A stretch of 64,000 bases of DNA from Acinetobacter portensis (GTDB lineage Bacteria; Pseudomonadota; Gammaproteobacteria; Pseudomonadales; Moraxellaceae): positions 186,001 through 250,000 of the forward strand of contig NZ_CP096120.1 in the NCBI RefSeq assembly GCF_023158935.1, in the 5' to 3' direction. How positions within the stretch are numbered: the first letter of the stretch is position 1; each line of letters begins with the position of its first letter. The notes below the pieces were generated by a model. It saw only the letters and a program-made list of their open reading frames with translations, did not search any database and was not told the origin of the DNA. The translations under genes were made by a program, and so were the position numbers. Positions 1 through 9,108 of this stretch are shown here, in pieces.

Positions 1-686
1 TGCTGATCCTTCCAAGGCTTTGCATTCTTTCTAGGTGGAATGATCGCATGTGCATCTCGATCTAAAATGACTTGTCGGCAGTGCTTTGTATCATAAGCAC
101 CATCTGTATAAACAGAATCCATTTGTTCATCTAAGGGAATTTGAGCAAGTAAATCTTCGAGTACTTGTGAGTCGCTGACATTATTTGTAGTGAGCTGTAC
201 AGCACGTATTTGAAGGGTTTCAGCATCTATAGCAATATGAAGCTTACGCCATTGGCGACGATATTCAGCCCCATGTTTTTTGCGTTTCCACTCACCTTCA
301 CCCATAAACTTTAGACCTGTTGAGTCTACGAGTAGATGCAAGCCATCACTGCTTTTTTGATAGCTAATCACAATATCAATATGTTTTTGTCTTCTGCACA
401 GCGTAGTGTAATCCGGAGCTGTCCAATCTAATCCAGAAAGTTTAATTAGGCTTTGCACAAAACCTGTGACCATGCGTAAAGAGAGTCGGAATAGTGATTT
501 GATCATTAAGCAACATTGAATCGCTGTATCAGAGTAGGTTTGATTTCGACCTTGCTTACCTTGTGATTGTGCATACCACTGAGTCTTTGGATCAAACCAA
601 ATGGAAATATTACCTCGGTTAATTAAAGCTCGATTATAGGACGACCAATTGGTTGTACGATAGATTTTAGAGGCAGGCTTATTCAT
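1..686 (-). CDS. IS5-family transposase, C-terminus cut by window edge
   Basis: The frame runs from an ATG at 686 (protein begins MNKPASKIYRTTNWSSYN) to the window edge without a stop, giving 228 codons. This is a DDE transposase that cuts and rejoins its own element. Two of the three acidic catalytic residues are visible: Asp in HLLVDSTGLK and Asp in YTDGAYDTKHC. The Glu would lie beyond the edge. The N-terminal half carries the usual helix-rich DNA-binding region. The frame shows no interruption, so the copy may be functional. Assignment to the IS903 group rests on the terminal repeat and on the general look of the protein. Confidence 0.9.
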   Translation of the reverse strand, partial: MNKPASKIYRTTNWSSYNRALINRGNISIWFDPKTQWYAQSQGKQGRNQTYSDTAIQCCLMIKSLFRLSLRMVTGFVQSLIKLSGLDWTAPDYTTLCRRQKHIDIVISYQKSSDGLHLLVDSTGLKFMGEGEWKRKKHGAEYRRQWRKLHIAIDAETLQIRAVQLTTNNVSDSQVLEDLLAQIPLDEQMDSVYTDGAYDTKHCRQVILDRDAHAIIPPRKNAKPWKDQ

Positions 687-740
687 TTTGAAATTATATG
701 GCTGAATAAGTCTTCCATGCTAGGTTTATGCAACAAAGCC
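1..740 (-). mobile_element. IS5-family (IS903-like) insertion sequence, partial at window start
   Basis: The outer end of the element is at about 740. The 18 bp at 723-740 read, on the minus strand, GGCTTTGTTGCATAAACC, which closely resembles the terminal repeat of IS903-group elements. The transposase gene starts 37 bp inside this end. The other end lies outside the window, so the element length and the target duplication (9 bp is usual in this group) cannot be checked. It sits about 100 bp upstream of the oxidoreductase gene at 843. Confidence 0.85.
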
Positions 741-842
741 GATACGCACAATAAATTAATAATCTGGTAGTTTTTACTAACCGCTTTTTTAAATCTTTAG
801 TTCATAATCTTGATGAGTTAGACAATAAAGACGGATTATATT

Positions 843-2141
843 TTGGATATTGCAGTCATTGGTAGTGGCATGGCGGGTCTCGCTACAGCAAAAATTCTTA
901 AAGATGCAGGGCACAATATAACAATATTTGAAGCTCTATCTGGACGTGGCATGGACAGCCATAGCATGGAGTTTGAAGGTGGTTTAATTGACGCGCCATT
1001 GCGCGTAATGAACCCTCATCTTTGGAAGAATACTTTAAGTTTAGCCACTCATCTTGGTATTAGTACATATCCTGTTCGTACTTATATGGCGTGCAGTTGG
1101 TTGTTTGAAGATAAAACAGAAACATGGTTAACGACATCTCGTAGTCGTATTGGCAACTTTCCAATTATTAACAACCGCAAAGGTTTGCAACAATATGGCT
1201 GGCGTTTAGTTAAAGGTATGTTGCAACTTAAAACTGCAATCGCAAAATTTTTTAAATCTAAAAACCAAGATATTACGCTTGCCGAATTTATTAATAATAA
1301 CGACATTGAAGAAGTATTTTGGCATGGTGCTGTAATGCCTGTGCTTTATACTATTTGTACTTGCGATCCAAAAACAATTGGCGAATGGCCTGCAAAACCA
1401 TTGTTGGTATTTTTACGTCAATTAACAGATGGCGATGCATTGCTTCGCTTGCAAGGTGGAACGCCTGCATTTGTAGATAAGCTTGTTCAAGGCATAAATG
1501 TAAAAAGTGGTTCGCCAATTAATTGCGTAAAAGAATTAGATGGCAAAGTACTTGTTCAAAATGAAGCTGGTGAAAGTTATCAATTTGATAAAGTTGTTGT
1601 TGCAACACCAACTACTAAAATTGAATCTTTCTTAGATGCTGAACAGTTTGCAGATGATATTGCGCTGTTAAAGAAATTTAGATTTGAAGATGGTGAATTG
1701 GTTATTCATACAGATCAATCTGCAATGCCACCTAAACGTAAAGATTGGGCTGTATTAAGCTACATGATGGATCGTAAATTTACCCGTCAACAATTTACAG
1801 TTTGGTTGAACTCAATTGAGCCATCACTTGTAGGTAAATCACCAATTTTTCAAACATGGCGTCCAGTTGTAGATATCGATCCTAAGAAAGTAATTTCTTC
1901 TGTGAAATTAACACGTGCTGTTGTAGATTCAGACACGATCGCATTGAATAAAGAACTGCAAGAACGCCATAAAGCAGCAGATCGTAAAGTTTATTTCTGT
2001 GGCTCTTGGTCTTGTGATGGTTTACCAATTTTAGAATCTGCGGTGACTTCAGCAATGAAAATTGCAGAAAACTTTGGCGCACCATTGCCGTTTGTAGGAT
2101 TAAAACCTAAAGTTGAGGTCGCACCGCAACTTGGTTATTAA
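843..2141 (+). CDS. FAD/NAD(P)-dependent amine-oxidase-like oxidoreductase
   Basis: 432 residues. The N-terminus is a complete dinucleotide-binding fold: IAVIGSGMAG gives the GxGxxG motif at residues 7-12, with a conserved Glu at residue 30 (TIFEA) that would bind the ribose of FAD. Near the C-terminus, KVYFCGSWSCDGLPILESA is the second FAD-contacting segment typical of flavin amine oxidases and phytoene-desaturase-like enzymes. The start is TTG at 843; an in-frame stop lies just upstream (819-821), and ACGGA at 831-835 is a modest ribosome site. The substrate cannot be told from sequence. The stop is followed after 2 bp by a methyltransferase gene, so the two are almost certainly co-transcribed. 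The IS5-family element ends about 100 bp upstream and may have displaced or supplied the promoter. Confidence 0.8.
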   Translation: MDIAVIGSGMAGLATAKILKDAGHNITIFEALSGRGMDSHSMEFEGGLIDAPLRVMNPHLWKNTLSLATHLGISTYPVRTYMACSWLFEDKTETWLTTSRSRIGNFPIINNRKGLQQYGWRLVKGMLQLKTAIAKFFKSKNQDITLAEFINNNDIEEVFWHGAVMPVLYTICTCDPKTIGEWPAKPLLVFLRQLTDGDALLRLQGGTPAFVDKLVQGINVKSGSPINCVKELDGKVLVQNEAGESYQFDKVVVATPTTKIESFLDAEQFADDIALLKKFRFEDGELVIHTDQSAMPPKRKDWAVLSYMMDRKFTRQQFTVWLNSIEPSLVGKSPIFQTWRPVVDIDPKKVISSVKLTRAVVDSDTIALNKELQERHKAADRKVYFCGSWSCDGLPILESAVTSAMKIAENFGAPLPFVGLKPKVEVAPQLGY

Positions 2142-2143
2142 GA

Positions 2144-2977
2144 ATGAAATGGCTTCAAGCAATTCGTAATAATGTTCCAAAACATAAATATGCAATTAAT
2201 GCGCATATATTGGGAGATCATAACGAACTTGCTTGGAGCAATTTGGGATATTGGGAAGATGCAACATCTTCCTATCCTGAAGCTTGTCAGGCTTTAGCAG
2301 ATCAGCTTGCACAATCATTAGAATTATCATCAGAACATCATTTATTAGATCTTGCTTGCGGGCAGGGTGCTAGTCTTTTGCATTGGCAGAATAATTATCA
2401 CATTCATAAAATATCTGCTGTAGAGCTTCAAAAAGAATGCGTGCAGAACATTCAAGCAAAATTATTCCCACCTGTAGATATTCATTGCGAATCATTTTTG
2501 AATTTAAAAACAATTTCATTTCAGCAAAAATTTAATGTTGTTATCTGTATTGATGCGGCATATCACTGTAATTTGAATTCATTTCTAAAATCGGTAAATT
2601 CAGTTTTAAATTCAAATGGAAAATTAGGTTTTCATTACTTAATGTTGTCTGATGAATGGCAAAGTTTGAATTCATTACAAAAGCAAAAATACAAATGGTT
2701 GCTTAAAGCAGCGGATGTAAATTTAGAGCATTTAATGATGCAGAAAGAAATGAAGCAGACGATAGAAAAAAATGAATTTAAACATGTTCAAATTCTAGAT
2801 TTATCTAAACAGGTGTTTGCTGGTTTTGCGAATTATGTAAAAGATGTTTTGAATTTAAATACACAAACGAACAAATTAGATAGTTTTAAAATTGAAATGA
2901 CAGCAAAGCTATGTTCGAAATTATATGAAGATGGTTTGGTGAAATACGTACAAGTAACAGCTAAAAATAATAATTAG
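2144..2977 (+). CDS. Class I SAM-dependent methyltransferase
   Basis: 277 residues. Motif I, LLDLACGQGASL at residues 67-78, is the glycine-rich SAM-binding loop. The acidic residue of motif II is in ISAVEL, and the motif IV region is NVVICIDAAYHC. The ATG lies only 2 bp after the stop of the FAD-dependent gene, indicating an operon and perhaps a shared substrate. Pairs of flavin amine-oxidase-like protein and methyltransferase are common near fatty-acid cyclopropanation genes, but this protein is shorter than cyclopropane synthases and I do not assign it to them. The codon use is visibly AT-richer than in the core genes of the window, which would fit a recently acquired module. The acceptor molecule is unknown. 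Confidence 0.75.
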   Translation: MKWLQAIRNNVPKHKYAINAHILGDHNELAWSNLGYWEDATSSYPEACQALADQLAQSLELSSEHHLLDLACGQGASLLHWQNNYHIHKISAVELQKECVQNIQAKLFPPVDIHCESFLNLKTISFQQKFNVVICIDAAYHCNLNSFLKSVNSVLNSNGKLGFHYLMLSDEWQSLNSLQKQKYKWLLKAADVNLEHLMMQKEMKQTIEKNEFKHVQILDLSKQVFAGFANYVKDVLNLNTQTNKLDSFKIEMTAKLCSKLYEDGLVKYVQVTAKNNN

Positions 2978-3006
2978 AAGAAAAATGCATGCTGTAAAAA
3001 CATCAA

Positions 3007-3028
3007 AGCCTCACTAAAAAGCGAGGCT
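3007..3028 (-). terminator. Probable terminator of tRNA-Thr
   Basis: A short hairpin with arms AGCCTC and GAGGCT lies just downstream of the tRNA on the minus strand and is followed there by TTGATGTTTTT. The stem is short, so confidence is moderate. Confidence 0.5.
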
Positions 3029-3034
3029 AAGATA

Positions 3035-3110
<76 letters not shown>

Positions 3111-3291
3111 GTTGTGGAATGCATTCTACAGAAAGTTTGATTGAATGCAAGCCAAAAATTGAGCACTTAATTCTATTTTGAATATTTTTATTAAAATTAT
3201 TAAAAAAAACTGTTTCGAAATAAGTAAATCGCTTACTTCATATGAACTAAGCGATTTACATACAAATTTAAAATAACAGATTTAGCGTTGG

Positions 3292-3519
3292 CTATTTACT
3301 ACGTAATATTCGGTCTAGGTCTTGGGCGCATTCTTCTAAAGTAAATGCGGTGTCTAGTTGAAGTTGGGGTTTTAATTCCATTGCAAGTTTTCTCCATTCA
3401 TCTATAAGACGTATCGCTTTTTGAATTTTATGTTTATTGATGTCTTTGGCAACGGTAGGGGTATAGCCTCCTCGTTTAGCGTTTTTAATTTGTTTGACAT
3501 AATTTGTGCTGTTATTCAT
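3292..3519 (-). CDS. Small hypothetical protein
   Basis: 75 residues, not recognised. The protein is basic and mostly helical, with a Gly-Gly turn (KRGGYTPT) and a C-terminus rich in charged residues. I chose the ATG at 3519 because GGGGAG (3525-3530) lies 5-6 bp upstream and is the best ribosome site in the area. An in-frame extension to 3603 or 3606 would add 28-29 residues but has no such site. The gene stands alone between tRNA-Thr and tRNA-Ser in an AT-rich stretch. It lacks a signal peptide and membrane segments. Confidence 0.5.
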   Translation of the reverse strand: MNNSTNYVKQIKNAKRGGYTPTVAKDINKHKIQKAIRLIDEWRKLAMELKPQLQLDTAFTLEECAQDLDRILRSK

Positions 3520-3883
3520 GTTTACTCCCCGAATAGCAGTTTCTATATGTTGTGTTTCCTGAAATAACGCTTTATATAAATGTGAGGGTTGATGTTGAAT
3601 CATCAAAAACAGGTATTTTAAATATGTTTTAAACTACTTATATTTTTGTGATATTTCTTTTTTAGCATAGAGTTAGGTTGTTGTCTTTATCGTTTATAAA
3701 AGCAATTTGTAATAAAAAGTGTCATAAAATAAGCAATAAAAATGCTGCTCTTGCTATTTATAAAACTAAAATATATAGAAAACGCTGTTATTAATTTTTG
3801 TTCTCAACACTGAACTAATGCCTATAGTTTATTTTTAGAAATAAAAAAGACCTAGATTTTTATATCTAAGTCTTTGATAATTA
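3520..3883. other. AT-rich intergenic region before tRNA-Ser
   Basis: No gene is supported here. The left part holds the ribosome site and probably the promoter of the small minus-strand gene, and the right end holds the tRNA-Ser terminator. The remainder is A/T-rich sequence without repeats that I can see. Confidence 0.6.
3846..3875 (-). terminator. Terminator of tRNA-Ser
   Basis: Arms AAAGACCTAGAT (3846-3857) and ATCTAAGTCTTT (3864-3875) pair with a single C-A mismatch. On the minus strand the hairpin runs into a T-rich tract (TCTTTTTTTAT). Confidence 0.7.
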
Positions 3884-3973
3884 TGGCGGTGAGAGAGGGA
3901 TTCGAACCCTCGATACGCGCAAACGTATACACACTTTCCAGGCGTGCTCCTTAAGCCACTCGGACACCTCACC
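3884..3973 (-). tRNA. tRNA-Ser(GGA)
   Basis: 90 nt including CCA. It has the long variable arm typical of class II tRNAs (stem in TGTATACGTTTGCGCGTATC), the acceptor GGTGAG/CTCACC, and anticodon GGA within CTGGAAA. The T-loop is TTCGAAT. Confidence 0.97.
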
Positions 3974-4095
3974 GTATAGGCGATGGATGATAACTAAAAA
4001 AAAATGCTATGCCAAGCTGAAACAATTGATTTAAAGAAAAACTTTCACTGTGGTGATATGATTCGCCAAAATACTGTCTAAAATGAAGACAAAAT

Positions 4096-5976
4096 ATGCA
4101 AAATACTGCAAAAAAAGTGGCGTTGCCTGTTATTACCTTAGCAGCACTTGGTGTTGTATTTGGTGATATTGGTACAAGTCCGCTTTATGCGCTCCGCCAA
4201 TGCTTCTTAACGGCTCACTTAGCAATTACAAATGCTACGGTGCTCGGTATTCTCTCCCTCATATTTTGGTGCATGATGCTTAGCATCAGCTTCAAGTACG
4301 TCACTATTATTATGCGTGCAGACAACAACGGTGAAGGCGGGATTATGTCTTTACTTGCGTTGAATTTACGAACCAATCGAATTGCGGAAAAAAAGAAAAT
4401 CTACTTAATTGCACTTGGTTTTATTGGTGCATCACTGTTCTTTGGTGACGGTATTATTACGCCTGCAATTTCAGTTTTATCTGCTATTGAAGGGATTAGT
4501 ATTGCTACGCCAATGCTGAATCATTGGTTGGAACCACTCTCGATTGGTATTTTGGCAGGACTATTCTTAGTTCAACGTCATGGTACTGCAACAATGGGTA
4601 AGTTTTTTGGTCCACTTACCTTACTGTGGTTTTTATCTATTGGTGCATTAGGTGTGTGGAGTATTAGCCAAACCCCATTTGTACTGTCAATGATTAGTCC
4701 GCATTGGGCATTTAACTTTGTTGTAGAACAGCCTTATGTTGCATTTTTAACAATGGGTGCTGTTATTTTAACAATGACAGGTGGTGAAGCCATTTATGCA
4801 GATATGGGGCATTTTGGCAGATTACCTATCCGATTAGCTTGGTTTATTGTGGTTTTACCTTGTTTGTTATTGAACTATGCAGGGCAAGGCGCATTATTAC
4901 TACGTAATCCAGATGCGATTGCGAACCCGTTTTACATGCTTGTTCCAGAATGGGCACTTTTCCCAATGATTGGACTTGCGACAGCAGCGGCAGTGATTGC
5001 CTCTCAAGCGGTGATTACAGGTGTGTTCTCTATGGTGAATCAGGCGATTCAACTTCGCTATTTACCTCGTTTAACCGTGCGCCATACTTCTGACGTAGAA
5101 CAAGGACAAATTTACATCCCATTTATTAACTGGGTTCTGTTTATTTCTGTCGTTATTTTAATTTTACTCTTTAAAAATAGCGCAAATCTTGCAAGTGCTT
5201 ATGGTGTAGCTGTAACCATGACAATGCTTTGCGGTACGATTTTAATTACCGTATTGGCTTATGGGGTATGGCGCTGGCCACTTTGGAAAATCATATTATT
5301 TGCAACGCCTTTCCTAATTTTAGATTTTATTTTTGTTGCATCAACATCGCTCAAAATTATATCTGGTGGATGGGTGCCAATTATGATTGGTGCGGTGTTA
5401 TTTACAATTTTAATGACATGGAAAGATGGACGAGAACTCGTATTCAATCGTTTACAACGAGACTCAATTCCAATCGATTTATTTATTAAAAGCGTAAACT
5501 CTGGTTCTGAAACTAAGTTTGTACCGGGTGATGCTATCTTCTTAACAGGAACACCAAATATTGTTCCACATGCGATGTTGCATAACATTAAGCACAATAA
5601 AGTGCTGCATGAGCGAAATATTATTGTTACGGTTATTACAAAAGATATTCCGTATGTTGGGCAAGAAGATCGTGTTGCTGTAGAAAAGCTTGATGATCGT
5701 TTTTATAGAATAACCATTTATTATGGTTTTAAAGACAAGCCAAGTATTACCCCTGCATTAAAACAGGCGTATGACGAACTTGATTTTGAGTTTGATTTAA
5801 TGCAAGTCAGCTTCTTTATTTCAAGAGAGCGTATTATTCATACAGTGGGTGATGGTATGGCACCGTGGCGTGAAAAATTATTTATTTCATTGCAACGGAA
5901 TACAAGCCCAGTGAGTGATTTCTATCAAATTCCAACAAACCGTGTCGTAGAACTTGGAAGTCAGATTGAAATTTAA
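4096..5976 (+). CDS. kup: Low-affinity potassium uptake protein Kup
   Basis: 626 residues, the normal length for the Kup/HAK/KUP family. It imports K+ with protons across the inner membrane. The N-terminal signature [16 protein letters not shown] is present at about residues 20-35, followed by about 12 hydrophobic segments up to around residue 440. A hydrophilic cytoplasmic C-terminal domain begins near [16 protein letters not shown]. Other family blocks are visible: [14 protein letters not shown] and [16 protein letters not shown]. The ATG at 4096 is preceded by TGAAGAC. The gene stands alone, with a tRNA upstream and a strong terminator downstream. Confidence 0.97.
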   Translation: MQNTAKKVALPVITLAALGVVFGDIGTSPLYALRQCFLTAHLAITNATVLGILSLIFWCMMLSISFKYVTIIMRADNNGEGGIMSLLALNLRTNRIAEKKKIYLIALGFIGASLFFGDGIITPAISVLSAIEGISIATPMLNHWLEPLSIGILAGLFLVQRHGTATMGKFFGPLTLLWFLSIGALGVWSISQTPFVLSMISPHWAFNFVVEQPYVAFLTMGAVILTMTGGEAIYADMGHFGRLPIRLAWFIVVLPCLLLNYAGQGALLLRNPDAIANPFYMLVPEWALFPMIGLATAAAVIASQAVITGVFSMVNQAIQLRYLPRLTVRHTSDVEQGQIYIPFINWVLFISVVILILLFKNSANLASAYGVAVTMTMLCGTILITVLAYGVWRWPLWKIILFATPFLILDFIFVASTSLKIISGGWVPIMIGAVLFTILMTWKDGRELVFNRLQRDSIPIDLFIKSVNSGSETKFVPGDAIFLTGTPNIVPHAMLHNIKHNKVLHERNIIVTVITKDIPYVGQEDRVAVEKLDDRFYRITIYYGFKDKPSITPALKQAYDELDFEFDLMQVSFFISRERIIHTVGDGMAPWREKLFISLQRNTSPVSDFYQIPTNRVVELGSQIEI

Positions 5977-6004
5977 GTAGATATGGTTTCATTTACTTAA
6001 TTTT

Positions 6005-6046
6005 AAGCATAAAAAAACCAGAATTTATTCTGGTTTTTTTATGCTT
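6005..6046. terminator. Bidirectional terminator between kup and the small exported protein
   Basis: A perfect inverted repeat with 19-bp arms (6005-6023 and 6028-6046) and a 4-base loop TTTA. Runs of seven A and seven T in the arms let it act for both convergent genes. Confidence 0.9.
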
Positions 6047-6062
6047 AAAAGCTTGGCAAATA

Positions 6063-6398
6063 TTATTGCGCAGGAACTTCAGATACAGGCGCTTCTTCAG
6101 TCGCTACGACTTCAGATGTAGCAGTTTCGTCAGCAATAGCATCAGATGTAGCTACTTCAGATGCAGGAGCTTCAGTTGCTTGAGCAGAGTCACCTAAAAT
6201 TTTGATTTTGCCGCTAGCTGCTAATTCTTGTAATGAACCTGGTTGGCCATTTACAGTTGTCGTAATTTTCGCTTGAGATAAGCTTTCTAATGTTTCACCA
6301 GGTTGAACAGCAGGTTCAGCAAAAGCCGCAACACTGATAATGCCAGCGATAAGACCTAGACCTAAAATTTTAGAACCTGTAACTTTAGAAGAACGCAT
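6063..6398 (-). CDS. Small exported Ala/Glu/Thr-rich protein of unknown function
   Basis: 111 residues. Residues 1-27 (MRSSKVTGSKILGLGLIAG..., ending in AAFA before EPAV) form a signal peptide. The rest is acidic and low-complexity at the C-terminus, with repeats of the type ATSE/ASEVA and VPAQ at the end. No known domain is visible. The start at 6398 is chosen because GGAG lies 7 bp upstream; an in-frame TTG at 6410 overlaps this ribosome site and is unlikely. It shares a bidirectional terminator with kup. A periplasmic or envelope location is inferred from the signal peptide only. Confidence 0.7.
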   Translation of the reverse strand: MRSSKVTGSKILGLGLIAGIISVAAFAEPAVQPGETLESLSQAKITTTVNGQPGSLQELAASGKIKILGDSAQATEAPASEVATSDAIADETATSEVVATEEAPVSEVPAQ

Positions 6399-6661
6399 AA
6401 AATACTCCAAAAAATAATGATTGTGCTTATTCGTATTTTACAGTGCCATATTTTGAAGTTTAGGTTCTACTAAACACACGAAAACTCAAATAGACTACCT
6501 AAAAACTCTCTATAAAAAAGACATGTTGTTACAACATAGTATTTCTGTACATTTCCTTTTGCCTATTTGTTGGTCGAACAGATTCTGCGGCATATACAAG
6601 CTATGTGGTGCTTGCTAATCTGCTGAAAAATTTGTGTATATGTACAGTACTTGTAGATCTA

Positions 6662-7759
6662 ATGGCGAAGAAAAGAACCAGTTCGAAAAATGTTTTTACT
6701 CAACTTTTAGGGCAAAACGGTTTAAAAATTGTTTTAGGCTTAGTTGCATCGGGAAGTTTTGTGATTGCTTTTGGGCAAGAAAAAATTAGCCAGTGGATTT
6801 CATTGCCGTCATCATCATCTTCAAGTTCTGTTTGTGCAGAACAATTTTATAAAGATATTCCGCCATTCATCGCCAAAGAAGCGCTGAGTAAAAATACATA
6901 TCCATTATGTTTTAATGGTTTTAATGTGATGTATTCAGGTGTATCTAAAACACCGCTTTGGGTTGCAGAAGCCCTTACGCCACAGCGTTTAAGCCAAAAA
7001 ATTCCGCGGAAAGATAGTTTTCATGAAGAGTTAAAAGTTCCTTCAGCGTATCGTGCGACTTTGGCGGACTATAGAGCTTCGGGCTATGACCGTGGACACA
7101 TGGCGCCTAATGCAGATATGCCAACAAAAGCGGCACAAGCAGATAGTTTTTCTTTAGCGAACATGGTGCCTCAATCACCTAAAAATAATCAGCAAGTTTG
7201 GCGAGAGTTAGAAGAGGCGACACGTGCAATTGTAACGAAGCAAAAGCATGATGTTTATGTGGTAACTGGGCCAACGTTTACGGGCAAGAAATTAAAAACG
7301 ATTGGTGATAATAAGGTTATTGTTCCAACTTCCGTTTTTAAGGCAATTTATATTCCTAAAACAGGTGCAATTGGGGCGTATTACGCGCCAAATGATAATT
7401 CTCTAAAGGTAAAAGTAGTCAGCATTTGCTATTTAGAAGAACAGTTGGGTATGAATATTTTCCCTCAATTGACCGAGGAACAAAAACGAAATATCTATAA
7501 ATTACCTTTAAATGCAAACTCGGTGAAAGTTCATCAAGAAATTCCATATGGAAACTGGGATGCAGAAAGCCAATGTGCTGAGGATGTATCAAAGGATCAA
7601 TTACTTGCACTTCAAAAGAAATTTAAGACGGATGGTTTATCTCAAAGCTCAAATAATTCTGAATCTAGCCAATCTGGCATGGATCAGAGTACGCTTGATG
7701 CGATTGTGAAACAGCTTGTAGAAGCATTATTACAGTATATTTTACAGTTGCTAAGATAA
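6662..7759 (+). CDS. DNA/RNA non-specific endonuclease (NUC/EndA type), membrane-anchored or exported
   Basis: 365 residues from the ATG at 6662. A hydrophobic stretch at residues 21-37 (LKIVLGLVASGSFVIAF) is a signal anchor, followed by a Ser-rich linker. The catalytic domain covers roughly residues 55-320. The family motif DRGH is at 143-146 (GYDRGHMAPNADM), with His as the general base. The Mg-binding segment follows as SLANMVPQSPKNNQQVWRELE, with the conserved Asn. The family cleaves DNA and RNA without sequence preference. In Gram-negatives such enzymes act outside the cytoplasm in nutrition or in processing incoming DNA. An in-frame GTG at 6605 would add 19 residues but lacks a ribosome site. 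The role is inferred from the motif. Confidence 0.85.
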   Translation: MAKKRTSSKNVFTQLLGQNGLKIVLGLVASGSFVIAFGQEKISQWISLPSSSSSSSVCAEQFYKDIPPFIAKEALSKNTYPLCFNGFNVMYSGVSKTPLWVAEALTPQRLSQKIPRKDSFHEELKVPSAYRATLADYRASGYDRGHMAPNADMPTKAAQADSFSLANMVPQSPKNNQQVWRELEEATRAIVTKQKHDVYVVTGPTFTGKKLKTIGDNKVIVPTSVFKAIYIPKTGAIGAYYAPNDNSLKVKVVSICYLEEQLGMNIFPQLTEEQKRNIYKLPLNANSVKVHQEIPYGNWDAESQCAEDVSKDQLLALQKKFKTDGLSQSSNNSESSQSGMDQSTLDAIVKQLVEALLQYILQLLR

Positions 7760-7831
7760 GTTTGAACGCCTATTATTTTGCATGAGATGATTTAAATTTA
7801 TGCTTATAACAAAAAATAGAGTGAAATAAAT

Positions 7832-8077
7832 ATGTTCAAAGCTTTTGAAAATGGCACAGAATCACATGCAATTCATGATCTTACAATTGAAAATGATGTA
7901 GATCGTGTGAATATTTATGGCAATTTACAGATTACAAAAGATCAAGCAGGGCTAAAGGCTGCACTTGCTTTACAAGCCGTTATGAATCAACTTGTGCAAC
8001 AGCTACAAAGTGAAAGTGATTTACCTGAACATATTCAAAATAAAGAGAGTGATGAAATAGAAAACCCATTTTTATAA
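7832..8077 (+). CDS. Small conserved-looking hypothetical protein
   Basis: 81 residues, acidic, not recognised. The sequence begins with a beta-like segment (DRVNIYGNLQITKDQ) followed by a helix rich in Ala, Leu and Gln (LKAALALQAVMNQLVQQLQ) and an acidic tail. No signal peptide or membrane segment is visible. It lies 72 bp after the nuclease gene on the same strand and may be co-transcribed with it. The IS1-family element begins 9 bp after its stop, so any original terminator has been displaced. Confidence 0.6.
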   Translation: MFKAFENGTESHAIHDLTIENDVDRVNIYGNLQITKDQAGLKAALALQAVMNQLVQQLQSESDLPEHIQNKESDEIENPFL

Positions 8078-8238
8078 AGAATTTAGGTGGTGTTTCAAAA
8101 AGTATGCTGAAAAAAAACAGGTTGGCTTTTGATAAAATAGTGAGATGCAAATAACACTAGAAATCAAATGTCCAACCTGTCGAAGTGACAGTATAAAGAA
8201 AAATGGCTTCAAACTAAATGGTAAGCAAAACTATCAAT

Positions 8239-9108
8239 AGATCTCTTGCGAAAGTTAATTTAAGAGCATCCAATTCACCATTCCAGCAATTAAATTCATT
8301 CTTAGACCAAAGCGTTTCCGTCTATTTCTATAGCGTTCTGTTAATATCCGAAAATGTTTAAGTTTGCCGTTGATATGTTCAATTGTGATCCTACGCCGAC
8401 TGATTTCTTGGTTGATCTGTTTTGCTATTTGGGGTAATGATAAATTCTTAGGTTTCTTGATTGGAATGAGTAACTTACTCTTAATCTGATGAAATCCTTT
8501 ATAGGCTAAATCTGCCATGATACAAGGATAAATGACCATCTCCTTCAAATACTTACGCGCAATCGTCAGATCGTGTTTTCTGCCATCTTCAATCTGTATA
8601 CTTACAATTTGCTTTAATTTTGGGTTAAAAATGACCTGTGTTTTTAGCGTATGTTTCTTCTTTTTACCGCTATAGAATTTTCTTTGTTTTTTTGGGACGC
8701 TCAATCTGTGACTCAGTGACATCAACGATTACATAATCCTCCTCACTAAACTTTTGACTCCTTTTAGGCAATGCGAAAATCCGTGATTGAATCAGAGCAT
8801 TTTCAACTTTCTGAATCGTACGATTCACATTACTTTCAGCTAGGTTATAGTCGGCGGATAACTCAATTTGAGTTCTATAACAGCGTAAGTAATTTAAAGT
8901 TAACAACAATTGATCCTCTAAACACAACGAATGAGGTCTTCCAGATTTTTTCTTGGCAAGTTCAGCATGTTGTAACACTGATACCATTTTTAAGAATAAT
9001 GGACGAGGAACTCCAACAAGTCGTTTAAATTCCCCATCATTAAATCTAGTTAAATTTTCATATTTCATGGGACTAGTATAAACAATTTTTTACTTTCGCA
9101 AGAGGTCT
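8239..9108 (-). mobile_element. IS5-family element (ISL2-like group) inside the IS1-family element
   Basis: 870 bp with 17-bp terminal inverted repeats: AGATCTCTTGCGAAAGT at 8239-8255 and the complement of AGACCTCTTGCGAAAGT at 9092-9108, with one mismatch. It is flanked by a 3-bp direct repeat AAT (8236-8238 and 9109-9111). A duplication of the form ANT is what the ISL2 group of IS5 produces. The exact duplication and intact repeats point to a simple and fairly recent insertion. Confidence 0.9.
8255..9068 (-). CDS. IS5-family transposase encoded in two overlapping frames
   Basis: The first frame (9068 to 8670) gives 132 residues with an N-terminal helical DNA-binding region and ends shortly after the catalytic Asp in YVIVDVTESQIERP. 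The second frame (open from 8725 to the stop at 8255) continues with the YSGKKKKHTLKTQ block, the second Asp in IMADLAYKG and the Glu in TIEHINGKLKHF. The join falls at a run of seven A on the coding strand (T7 at 8687-8693). Reading six A instead of seven fuses the frames as RPKKQRKFYSG, giving a protein of about 265 residues. Many elements of this type use a programmed frameshift or transcriptional slippage at such a run. The alternative is an inactivating one-base insertion. Confidence 0.8.

Noticed and set aside
8771..9028. Plus-strand open frame of 85 codons
   Set aside because: It lies antisense to the inner transposase and has no ribosome site.
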